DNA from: Propionibacteriaceae bacterium
GTDB taxonomy: Bacteria > Actinomycetota > Actinomycetes > Propionibacteriales > Propionibacteriaceae
Assembly (NCBI GenBank): GCA_009778535.1
Contig: WRJP01000061.1
Coordinates: 1 to 10,014, forward strand
Length of the DNA: 10,014 nt
Direction: 5' to 3'
The position numbers and the translations under genes are program-made. Below the pieces are notes generated by a model, which was given only the letters and a program-made list of their open reading frames with translations, made no database searches and was not told the origin of the DNA. How positions within the stretch are numbered: the first letter of the stretch is position 1; the number at the start of each line of letters is the position of its first letter. Of this stretch, positions 4,328 through 10,014 are shown in pieces.

Positions 4328-5689
4328 ATGAACACTTCGCAAGACTCACCACCAGGTGTTGCTGATGCCTGGCAACACATCCTTTCCAATGTAGATTCGG
4401 CAACCCGGGGTTGGTTGACATCCACAAAACCTGTGGCATTGCATGACTCGCTGTTAATTCTCGCAGTTCCAAACGAATTCATCAGAGATCGAGTGGAATC
4501 ACGTATCCGCACCGAACTTGAAATGCTGCTGACGCAATTTCTGGATCAGCAGACCAGCGTAGCTACCACGATTGATCCGAATCTTGAAGTGCAAATTCCC
4601 GCTGAAACTGAAGATAAGAAGCCGAAGAAACAGGCTACTGCTCGCGTCGATACTGGCTACCGGCTAAATCCGAAATATACCTTCGACACCTTTGTGATCG
4701 GGGAATCTAACCGTTTTGCTCATGCAACTGCCGTCGCTGTCGCGGAAAGCCCGGGAAAGTCGTACAACCCGTTGTTGATCTACGGTGATTCTGGACTTGG
4801 AAAAACCCATCTCCTGCATGCGATAGGCCACTATATTCTCAACTATTATCCCGACATTCGCGTGAAGTACGTCTCTACTGAGGAGTTTCTGAACGACTTC
4901 ATCAACGCTATTTCGCAAAACAGAACTGCCGAGTTTCGCAGAACCTACCGCGATAAAGTCGATGTGCTACTCATGGATGACATTCAGTTCTTGGAACAGC
5001 GAATCCAAACTCAAGAGGAGTTTTTCCATACTTTCAATGCGCTGCACAATGCACAAAAACAGATTGTGATGACCTCCGATAGGCCGCCGCGGTTACTTGA
5101 AGCCCTTGAGCCAAGACTGCGTTCTCGTTTCGAGTCGGGCTTAATGTCTGATGTTCAGCCACCCAGCTTGGAAACGCGTATCGCTATTTTGCGTCGGAAA
5201 GTTGAAGCGGAGCAACTGGTTGCTGATTCAGAAGTTCTGGAGTTTATTGCAGGTCAGATCACAACGAACATTCGAGAACTTGAAGGTGCGCTGATTCGGA
5301 TCACGGCGTTTGCAACGCTGAATCATAGAACTGTCGATCTTGAGTTGGCGAAGATTGTATTGAAGGATTTGATTCCAGAAGGCGGCGAAGTTCCGGTTTC
5401 AGCTACAACTATCAAGAATCAGATCGCCGACTACTACAACGTTTCTGTTGAAGAACTGTGCGGAGCCTCCAGATCGAGCAGTGTAGTGGTAGCCAGGCAG
5501 ATTGCGATGTACCTGTGCCGTGAACTAACCGACCTCTCGCTTCCCAAGATCGGTGAAGAATTCGGCGGACGCGACCACACCACAGTGCTCTACGCGGTTC
5601 GAAAAATCAGTGACATGCTTCCCAAAGAACGCAGTTTCTACAACCAAGTTACCGAGATTACCAACCGTATCCGCCGTACCTCCCGTTGA
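4328..5689 (+). CDS. dnaA: Chromosomal replication initiator protein DnaA
   Basis: DnaA binds DnaA boxes at oriC, forms an ATP-dependent filament and opens the duplex. The 453-residue protein shows all domains. Domain I covers about 10-75 (WQHILSNVD and the following helices), and a short charged linker (domain II) about 80-110. The AAA+ domain III begins near YTFDTFVIGESNRFAHA, with Walker A GDSGLGKT (153-160), Walker B VLLMDDIQ (213-220) and RLRSRFESGL (263-272), which holds the box VII arginine. Domain IV is the DNA-binding domain, with ARQIAMYLCRELT (389-401) and the signature GGRDHTTVLYAVRKI (413-427). The linker is short for an actinobacterium; high-GC relatives often have a much longer domain II. 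The ATG at 4328 follows AGGGG closely. It is probably autoregulated through the two boxes just upstream, and oriC lies directly downstream. Confidence 0.98.
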   Translation: MNTSQDSPPGVADAWQHILSNVDSATRGWLTSTKPVALHDSLLILAVPNEFIRDRVESRIRTELEMLLTQFLDQQTSVATTIDPNLEVQIPAETEDKKPKKQATARVDTGYRLNPKYTFDTFVIGESNRFAHATAVAVAESPGKSYNPLLIYGDSGLGKTHLLHAIGHYILNYYPDIRVKYVSTEEFLNDFINAISQNRTAEFRRTYRDKVDVLLMDDIQFLEQRIQTQEEFFHTFNALHNAQKQIVMTSDRPPRLLEALEPRLRSRFESGLMSDVQPPSLETRIAILRRKVEAEQLVADSEVLEFIAGQITTNIRELEGALIRITAFATLNHRTVDLELAKIVLKDLIPEGGEVPVSATTIKNQIADYYNVSVEELCGASRSSSVVVARQIAMYLCRELTDLSLPKIGEEFGGRDHTTVLYAVRKISDMLPKERSFYNQVTEITNRIRRTSR

Positions 5690-5704
5690 TGTTCGTTCCT
5701 AGTG

Positions 5705-5729
5705 ACGCCTGTCGCTAACGCAGTGGCGT
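5705..5729 (+). repeat. Imperfect inverted repeat after dnaA
   Basis: ACGCC (5705-5709) and GGCGT (5725-5729) pair. Further pairs are possible inside (TG/CA and CG/CG around a CTAA loop) with small bulges. It starts 16 bases after the dnaA stop. No T-tract follows, so it is at best a weak terminator. Confidence 0.35.
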
Positions 5730-5764
5730 TGTATCCACTCAAAGGCACTGACAAGAACCACGGT

Positions 5765-5773
5765 TTGTACACA
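5765..5773 (+). promoter_or_regulatory. DnaA-box-like site
   Basis: TTGTACACA differs by one base from TTGTCCACA, the box form common in high-GC actinobacteria. It lies just upstream of the AT-rich stretch. Confidence 0.45.
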
Positions 5774-5790
5774 GTCGGTACTTAGAGAAG

Positions 5791-5816
5791 TTTTTGAAAT
5801 ATAAATTTAGTAGTAG
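5791..5816 (+). promoter_or_regulatory. Candidate DNA unwinding element with DnaA-trio repeats
   Basis: An AT-rich run, TTTTTGAAATATAAATT (5791-5807), is followed by TAGTAGTAG (5808-5816). After a 10-base spacer come box-like sites in reverse orientation (5827-5844). This matches the order of the basal unwinding system described in Bacillus subtilis: a DnaA box, then 3'-GAT-5' trios on one strand, then the AT-rich region. DnaA would extend from the box along the trio strand and melt the AT-rich part. The spacer is longer than I would expect. Confidence 0.55.
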
Positions 5817-5826
5817 TCGTAAGGTC

Positions 5827-5844
5827 TGTGGATTTGGTGGAAAA
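5827..5844 (-). promoter_or_regulatory. Pair of adjoining degenerate DnaA boxes
   Basis: TGTGGATTT (reverse complement AAATCCACA, two mismatches) and GGTGGAAAA (reverse complement TTTTCCACC, one mismatch) are directly adjacent and in the same orientation. They flank the candidate trio element on the side where anchoring boxes are expected. Confidence 0.45.
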
Positions 5845-5878
5845 CCTCAATACTACGTTATCGCCACGCGTGTCGGCC

Positions 5879-5887
5879 TGTGGATAA
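5879..5887 (-). promoter_or_regulatory. DnaA box, perfect consensus
   Basis: TGTGGATAA is the exact reverse complement of TTATCCACA and the strongest box in oriC. Confidence 0.8.
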
Positions 5888-5898
5888 CGCTGTTAATA

Positions 5899-5907
5899 TG
5901 TGGAAAC
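5899..5907 (-). promoter_or_regulatory. DnaA-box-like site
   Basis: TGTGGAAAC (reverse complement GTTTCCACA) has one mismatch to TTTTCCACA. It lies 20 bp, about two helical turns, from the perfect box and in the same orientation. Confidence 0.5.
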
Positions 5908-5980
5908 TACACGGGGAGGATTTGGGTAGGACACGGTTGCCAAATCTGCTACTAACACAAAATCCGCCCTATCAACATGG

Positions 5981-5989
5981 TTTTCCACA
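5981..5989 (+). promoter_or_regulatory. DnaA box
   Basis: TTTTCCACA fits TTWTNCACA exactly. Its orientation is opposite to the boxes at 5827-5907, so the cluster is bounded by inward-facing sites. Confidence 0.65.
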
Positions 5990-6035
5990 ACTTATGAACT
6001 CGCAATCCCTTTCAAAAACTAGTGCGCAGCAACTT

Positions 6036-6104
6036 TTCGGGTGCTGGATACTGCGATGGAGCCTGCGCTGCGCGCAGTCGCAGCATTCGGGTTATGGATC
6101 CTGC
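6036..6104 (+). repeat. Two 19-bp direct repeats around a palindrome
   Basis: TTCGGGTGCTGGATACTGC (6036-6054) and TTCGGGTTATGGATCCTGC (6086-6104) agree at 16 of 19 positions and start 50 bp apart. Between them, 6063-6083 holds CTGCG-CTGCGCGCAG-T-CGCAG: a perfect 10-bp palindrome inside a second pair of arms with one bulged base. Its role is unknown. The position in oriC suggests a regulator or architectural protein site. Confidence 0.6.
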
Positions 6105-6289
6105 AACTGACGTGCAGGAGGACGAATTGGGGCTGCTGCCACCTGGAGATCATGGATTCACCACACTAAACCCTTGACAAAACACATTCCAAGCGTCCGC
6201 GAGTCCAAAAGAAGAACTGGGCGAGTAGGAATTATCGTGGGTGATTTCGTCTATGATTTGAAAAAGGGCTTGCGTTCTAGGGAGAAAAA

Positions 6290-7450
6290 GTGGAGATACA
6301 GATCGAGCAAGGCATTTTAGCTGATGCTGTTGCGTGGGCCGCTAGGAGCTTACCCAACCGTCCGAGCGCGCCGATTCTGTCTGGGGTGCGGATTAGCGCC
6401 GCGGATGGGCAGGTCGTCATGTCGAGTTTCGATTATGAAACGTCGGCGCGAATCACAATCCCAGCTCAGGTCGCAACTCCAGGAGAAGTTCTTGTCTCGG
6501 GAAAACTACTGGCTGACATTTCACGTTCACTGCCGTCGCAGCCGGTGTTACTGGAAGCCGATGAGGGGACGATGAATCTGCGTTGTGGACATGTGAAGTT
6601 CACGTTGCAGACCTTGCCGATTGCCGACTATCCCGAGGTTCCGCAAATGCCGCCGGTGGTTGGTGAGGTAGATTCGCAAGTTTTCGCGGCAGCGGTGGCT
6701 CAGGTCGCAGTGGCAGCCGGACGCGATGAACTACTTCCGGTTTTCACTGGCGTCCGTATCGAAATCGAAGATGAACAGCTCACTTTCCTTGCAACAGACC
6801 GGTATCGGATGGCACTCAAAGAACTGTCATGGCGTCCACTTGGGAAAACTCAAACGGCGGCACTGATTCCAGCAAAGATTCTCGATACGACGGCGAAATC
6901 GTTCATCAACAGCGAAAAAGTGACGATTGGCTTGGCGCAGGCCGGAACTGCTGGCGAAGGACTCATCGGATTTGAAGGGGTCAGCGCGAGCGGAGTGCGC
7001 CAGATCACCACCCGAATGTTGGATGGCGAGTTCCCAAAGCTGCGTCACATCATGGACATTCAGCCCTCGGCTACAGTTCGGGTAAAGACCTCCGAGTTGG
7101 TCTCGGCAGTGAAACGGGTGGGGTTAGTTGCTGAACGTAACACTCCACTGCGAATGTTGGTTGGCATGGGTGAAATAACCCTAGATGCAGCAACCGGCGA
7201 GCAAGCAACTGCGGTCGAATCACTGGAAGCGGTGGTCGAGGACATTACTGGCACCGGATTGACGATTGAGGCAGCAGGTTTTAACACAAACTATCTGTCT
7301 GACGCGTTATCAGTAATCGAAACTGAATATGTGCACTTTTCATTCACGCTGCCTGGTAAGCCCTGTCTGTTAGTTGGGCTGGATGACATTGCTGCCGATC
7401 CGCAGCTCGATTATCGCCACGTAATTATGTTGATGCGGCTTCCCACGTAA
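6290..7450 (+). CDS. dnaN: DNA polymerase III sliding clamp (beta subunit)
   Basis: DnaN forms a ring dimer around DNA and tethers the polymerase and other partners. The 386-residue protein matches the three-domain clamp: domain 1 about 1-122, domain 2 about 128-252, domain 3 about 255-386. Recognisable stretches are RPSAPILSGVRI (24-35), FDYETSARI (47-55), VFTGVRIEIE and LATDRYRMAL (167-176), ERNTPLRML (282-290), GFNTNYLSDAL (330-340) and the C-terminal MLMRLP, part of the partner-binding pocket. The start is GTG at 6290 with AGGGAGA four bases upstream. The recF start codon follows the TAA stop with no gap, so the two are co-transcribed and probably translationally coupled. Confidence 0.97.
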   Translation: MEIQIEQGILADAVAWAARSLPNRPSAPILSGVRISAADGQVVMSSFDYETSARITIPAQVATPGEVLVSGKLLADISRSLPSQPVLLEADEGTMNLRCGHVKFTLQTLPIADYPEVPQMPPVVGEVDSQVFAAAVAQVAVAAGRDELLPVFTGVRIEIEDEQLTFLATDRYRMALKELSWRPLGKTQTAALIPAKILDTTAKSFINSEKVTIGLAQAGTAGEGLIGFEGVSASGVRQITTRMLDGEFPKLRHIMDIQPSATVRVKTSELVSAVKRVGLVAERNTPLRMLVGMGEITLDAATGEQATAVESLEAVVEDITGTGLTIEAAGFNTNYLSDALSVIETEYVHFSFTLPGKPCLLVGLDDIAADPQLDYRHVIMLMRLPT

Positions 7451-8581
7451 GTGTTTGTCACCAATCTGCAATTAGTCGATTTTCGTAGCTACGAAAATGT
7501 TGATATTGAGCTTCCGCCTGGAGTTTCGGTTTTTGTAGGGTCGAACGGCAAAGGCAAAACAAATTTACTTGAGGCGTTGGTATTTCTGGCGCGGTTAGAC
7601 TCACACCGAGTTGGAACCGAGACCCCGCTGATTCGTTTTGGAGCTGACAAGGCAGTTATCCGTGCTCGAATTAGGGCAGGCGTAAACGACAGCAGACAAC
7701 TGCTGGCCGAGTTGGAACTGCTTCCTGGTAAGGCGAACAAGGCGAGTCTGAATAGAACTCCGCTGCGCCGGGCAAGAGATATTTTGGGTTCACTGCTAAT
7801 AGTATTATTTGCACCAGAAGATTTACATATTGTAAAAGGCGACCCTGCCCAACGCCGTAACTTTATTGATGATCTTTCCAGTATGCGTTTGCCGAGAATT
7901 AGAGCTATTCGTTCCGATTATGAAAAGGTTTTACGACAGCGTTCAGCGTTATTGAAATCATTAATCTCGCCACAAAGAATGTCTGGTGAAGCTGCTGCAA
8001 CTCTTGAAGTTTGGAATGAATCATTGGCGCGACTCGGAAGTGAATTAGCTGCGGCACGCTTGGCGACTTTATCCGATTTATTACCTTTTTTACAGAATGC
8101 CTATTCTCAAATAGCGCAGGGTGGAGTCATGGTAAATGCGGAATATAAATCGCATTTAGAAAATCCGCCTGCTGAAGCGCAAGCACTGGCGTTAGCGTAT
8201 TTGGCACAGATTGAGCAACGGCTACCGGCCGAGATCGCGCGCGGAGTAAGTCTGGTTGGGCCCCATCGTGACGATCTGGAGTTCAGCATAGGCGACCTTC
8301 CGGTGCGCGGTTACGCTTCGCACGGTGAAAGCTGGTCATTTGCCTGCGCTTTGCGGATTGCTGCCTTCAATTTATTGCGGCAAGACGGATTAGAGCCGGT
8401 TTTACTGCTGGATGATGTGTTTGCCGAATTAGACGAAACCCGACGCGAGCACCTTGTTAGCTGTGCGCTGCAAGCGGAACAAGTGTTGATAACTGCTGCC
8501 GTGAAACATGATGTACCCACCTCATTAACTGGTAAGTTCTTTCGGGTTGACAATCAGTCAATTTGGCCAGATTCGGAGTGA
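7451..8581 (+). CDS. recF: DNA replication and repair protein RecF
   Basis: RecF is an SMC-like ATPase that binds gapped DNA and, with RecO and RecR, helps load RecA at stalled forks. The 376-residue protein has Walker A GSNGKGKT (30-37), LVGPHRDDL (268-276), the ABC-type signature region ASHGESWS (289-296) and Walker B EPVLLLDDVFAELD (315-328). The GTG start at 7451 directly follows the dnaN stop. No ribosome site is visible, so translation probably continues from dnaN. The middle of the gene (about 7780-8170) is clearly richer in A and T than dnaN or dciA, with many TTA leucine codons and runs such as CTTTTTTAC. The frame is intact throughout, so this is a composition oddity and not damage. 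Confidence 0.96.
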   Translation: MFVTNLQLVDFRSYENVDIELPPGVSVFVGSNGKGKTNLLEALVFLARLDSHRVGTETPLIRFGADKAVIRARIRAGVNDSRQLLAELELLPGKANKASLNRTPLRRARDILGSLLIVLFAPEDLHIVKGDPAQRRNFIDDLSSMRLPRIRAIRSDYEKVLRQRSALLKSLISPQRMSGEAAATLEVWNESLARLGSELAAARLATLSDLLPFLQNAYSQIAQGGVMVNAEYKSHLENPPAEAQALALAYLAQIEQRLPAEIARGVSLVGPHRDDLEFSIGDLPVRGYASHGESWSFACALRIAAFNLLRQDGLEPVLLLDDVFAELDETRREHLVSCALQAEQVLITAAVKHDVPTSLTGKFFRVDNQSIWPDSE

Positions 8582-8586
8582 TCGGT

Positions 8587-9048
8587 ATGAATGACCACGA
8601 CCCCACTGGCCTGGAGTTGGCGCATCAGATCGCTTCGCGCGCGAAGGGTAATCCGGCGAGAATCAATGCGAAAAAAGCCAAAAAACGCAATCCGGGTGAC
8701 CCAGTTCGACTGGATGCGGCGCTGGCCGAAGTGGTCGAAGAACAGGGGTGGGGTACTAACCTTGGCATTCACCAACTGCTGCTGCGCTGGGATGATCTGG
8801 TTGGGCCGATCAACGCGCAGCACGCTAAGCCGGAAAGTTATCAAGATACAGTCTTGACGATATTGGCCGATTCTACGGCTTGGGCTTCTTCGCTGCGCAT
8901 GATTGCACCTCAAATCGTCGCGGTACTTAATGACAGGCTGGGTCAAGGCAGCGTTTCCCGCATCATCGTGAAAGGCCCCGAGGCTCCTTCCTGGAGAAAG
9001 GGTCCCCGCGTCGTTCCCGGACGTGGCCCCCGTGACACCTACGGCTAG
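8587..9048 (+). CDS. dciA: DciA-like helicase loader/operator (DUF721)
   Basis: This 153-residue protein belongs to the DUF721 family. Its member in mycobacteria, encoded at the same place after recF, is DciA, which interacts with the replicative helicase DnaB and is needed for initiation in bacteria lacking DnaC or DnaI. The N-terminal 50 residues are basic and probably flexible. The core has LLLRWDDLVG, LTILADSTAWASSLRMIAP and RIIVKGP, followed by the conserved ending VPGRGPRDTYG. I chose ATG at 8587 because GGAG (8575-8578) lies eight bases upstream. GTG at 8578, overlapping the recF stop, and TTG at 8563 are upstream alternatives in frame. It is probably the last gene of the dnaN-recF-dciA unit. 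Confidence 0.92.
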   Translation: MNDHDPTGLELAHQIASRAKGNPARINAKKAKKRNPGDPVRLDAALAEVVEEQGWGTNLGIHQLLLRWDDLVGPINAQHAKPESYQDTVLTILADSTAWASSLRMIAPQIVAVLNDRLGQGSVSRIIVKGPEAPSWRKGPRVVPGRGPRDTYG

Positions 9049-9073
9049 CCTCCCGCGCGCTCGCAGACAAAGG

Positions 9074-9106
9074 GCGTGGCGACGATCTCGGAGTTTTCGA
9101 CCACGC
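9074..9106 (+). terminator. Possible terminator-like inverted repeat after dciA
   Basis: GCGTGG (9074-9079) pairs with CCACGC (9101-9106). CGA next to the left arm and TCG next to the right arm can extend the stem across a bulge. It lies 26 bases after the dciA stop, where the operon should end. The loop is long and no T-tract follows, so intrinsic termination is doubtful. The rest of the dciA-ppdK gap (9049-9288) also holds CTGACC (9190-9195) and its complement GGTCAG (9229-9234). Confidence 0.25.
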
Positions 9107-9288
9107 AGACCCCAGTTCTGAGGTATTGTGTGTCTCGCCGCAGATGTCTTAGAACGTGCGTATGGCATCTTGTCGGCAAAATGGCAGCGCTGACCGTCGG
9201 GCTTGGGTGAGAACCTTAGCTGTACGCAGGTCAGTTCGGTGCTAAAGATGTTTCACGATGAAGCTGTTGACAAGGAGAGGTCTGCAAC

Positions 9289-10014
9289 ATGGAAAACACG
9301 AAGTATGTCTATGATTTCAACGAAGGCGACGCATCTATGCGTAACCTGCTGGGCGGTAAAGGTTCAAATCTGGCCGAAATGACTGGATTGGGGATGCCGG
9401 TTCCGCAAGGTTTCACCATCACAACTGAGGCATGTACTCAGTATTACGTTGATGGCGAACAGATCAACGATCAGATCAAGGCAGAAATCCTGGCACATGT
9501 TGCAACCTTGGAATCCCTGCAAGGCAAGAAGTTTGGCGATCCGGAAAATCCGCTGCTGGTGAGCGTGCGTTCCGGTGCGCGCGCATCAATGCCCGGCATG
9601 ATGGACACGATTCTCAACTTGGGTATCAACGAGACGGTGGTCGAGACCATCGCCCGTAAAACCAACAATCCGCGCTTCGCGTATGACTCCTACCGCCGCT
9701 TTATCCAGATGTATTCCGATGTGGTGATGGAGGTCGGCAAGGCGTATTTCGAGCGTCTAATCGACGAGATGAAGGAAGCTCGCGGCGTCACCGAGGACAC
9801 CGAGTTGACTGCTGATGACCTCAAGGAACTTTCGCTTCAGTTCAAGGCCGAGTACAAGTCGAAGATCGGTGAAGATTTTCCTTCTGATCCGATCGATCAG
9901 CTATTCGGCGCGATCAAGGCCGTTTTCCGTTCCTGGGACAACCCACGCGCTATCTACTACCGGCGTATGAATGACATTCCTTCCAGCTGGGGAACAGCGG
10001 TTAACGTGCAATCG
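9289..10014 (+). CDS. ppdK: Pyruvate phosphate dikinase, N-terminal part
   Basis: PpdK interconverts pyruvate, ATP and phosphate with phosphoenolpyruvate, AMP and pyrophosphate in the cytoplasm. The reading frame is open for 242 codons to the window end, about a quarter of the usual 870-900 residues. Visible are the start YVYDFNEGDASMRNLLGGKG, then SNLAEMTGLGMPVPQGFTITTEAC (26-49) and SVRSGARASMPGMMDTILNLG (92-112), hallmarks of the ATP-binding domain. The catalytic histidine and PEP-binding domains lie beyond the window. ATG at 9289 has a strong ribosome site, AAGGAGAGG, eight bases upstream. Its codons look more GC-rich and uniform than those of recF, as in a well-expressed gene. It is separated from dciA by 240 bp and probably has its own promoter, which I could not identify. 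Confidence 0.95.
   Translation, partial: MENTKYVYDFNEGDASMRNLLGGKGSNLAEMTGLGMPVPQGFTITTEACTQYYVDGEQINDQIKAEILAHVATLESLQGKKFGDPENPLLVSVRSGARASMPGMMDTILNLGINETVVETIARKTNNPRFAYDSYRRFIQMYSDVVMEVGKAYFERLIDEMKEARGVTEDTELTADDLKELSLQFKAEYKSKIGEDFPSDPIDQLFGAIKAVFRSWDNPRAIYYRRMNDIPSSWGTAVNVQS

Larger units (their letters stand above)
5690..6289. other. oriC: Probable origin of replication (oriC), dnaA-dnaN intergenic region
   Basis: This 600-bp stretch has no credible gene. It lies between dnaA and dnaN, where actinobacterial origins sit. It contains two boxes fully matching TTWTNCACA (5879-5887 and 5981-5989), several one-mismatch boxes, an AT-rich run (5788-5810) followed by three TAG triplets, and a palindrome between two direct repeats (6036-6104). 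The last 110 bases should contain the dnaN promoter; TATGAT (6252-6257) could be its -10 element, but no good -35 sits at the right distance. Confidence 0.9.

Noticed and set aside
4418..4440. Inverted CCACA/TGTGG pair inside the 5' part of dnaA
   Set aside because: Both halves deviate from the DnaA box at its 5' end, and they fall in conserved coding sequence.
5880..6110. Open reading frame of 76 codons inside oriC
   Set aside because: It overlaps DnaA boxes and the palindrome, its start lies in a box, it has no ribosome site and resembles no family I recognise.
6174..6179. TTGACA as the -35 of a dnaN promoter
   Set aside because: No acceptable -10 lies 16-18 bases downstream (the region reads GTCCGCGAG).
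9248..9291. Upstream ATG start for ppdK
   Set aside because: It is out of frame with ppdK; the ATG at 9289 has a strong ribosome site and the conserved N terminus.

Overview
The window is a chromosomal replication-origin region of an actinobacterium (Actinomycetota). On the minus strand lies rpmH-rnpA-yidD-yidC-jag-rsmG. On the plus strand lies dnaA-oriC-dnaN-recF-dciA. The actinobacterial assignment rests on the gene order, the DUF721/DciA protein ending in GRGPRDTYG, the GTG starts of rpmH, dnaN and recF, and the long basic tail of YidC. Base composition looks moderate rather than very GC-rich, so a lower-GC actinobacterial lineage is likely; I cannot name a genus.

Layout. Positions 1-930 are an accessory block: a small GIY-YIG nuclease gene (121-441, minus) set inside about nine copies of a palindromic repeat. 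Positions 918-4026 (minus) hold the rpmH operon: ribosomal protein L34, RNase P protein, the YidD/YidC membrane-insertion pair, the KH-R3H protein Jag and the 16S rRNA methyltransferase RsmG. Several of these genes overlap or nearly abut. Positions 4027-4327 are the divergent intergenic region, with two DnaA boxes just before dnaA. Positions 4328-5689 are dnaA. Positions 5690-6289 are the non-coding origin, with DnaA boxes, an AT-rich stretch followed by TAG-TAG-TAG, and a palindrome between two 19-bp direct repeats. Then come dnaN, recF and dciA, almost without gaps. At 9289 a pyruvate phosphate dikinase gene begins and runs off the window.

How the genes work together. DnaA binds boxes in its own promoter region and in oriC and opens the duplex. 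DciA is expected to help load the replicative helicase, DnaN is the sliding clamp, and RecF acts at stalled forks and gaps. The left-hand operon serves translation (L34, RsmG), tRNA processing (RnpA) and membrane protein insertion (YidC/YidD). Genes on both sides are transcribed away from the origin region.

The most unusual part is the left block. The repeat units share a two-storey hairpin. An outer 4-bp helix is GATT/AATC in some copies and GGTT/AACC in others. It is followed by an internal loop (TCGATAC opposite ACTC) and an apical GC-rich stem whose sequence changes between copies while pairing is kept. Compensatory change in both helices, together with a resident GIY-YIG gene whose stop codon lies in a repeat arm, suggests a nuclease-associated palindromic repeat family comparable in layout to RAYT/REP systems. 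A second oddity is that dciA is followed by ppdK rather than the expected gyrB.
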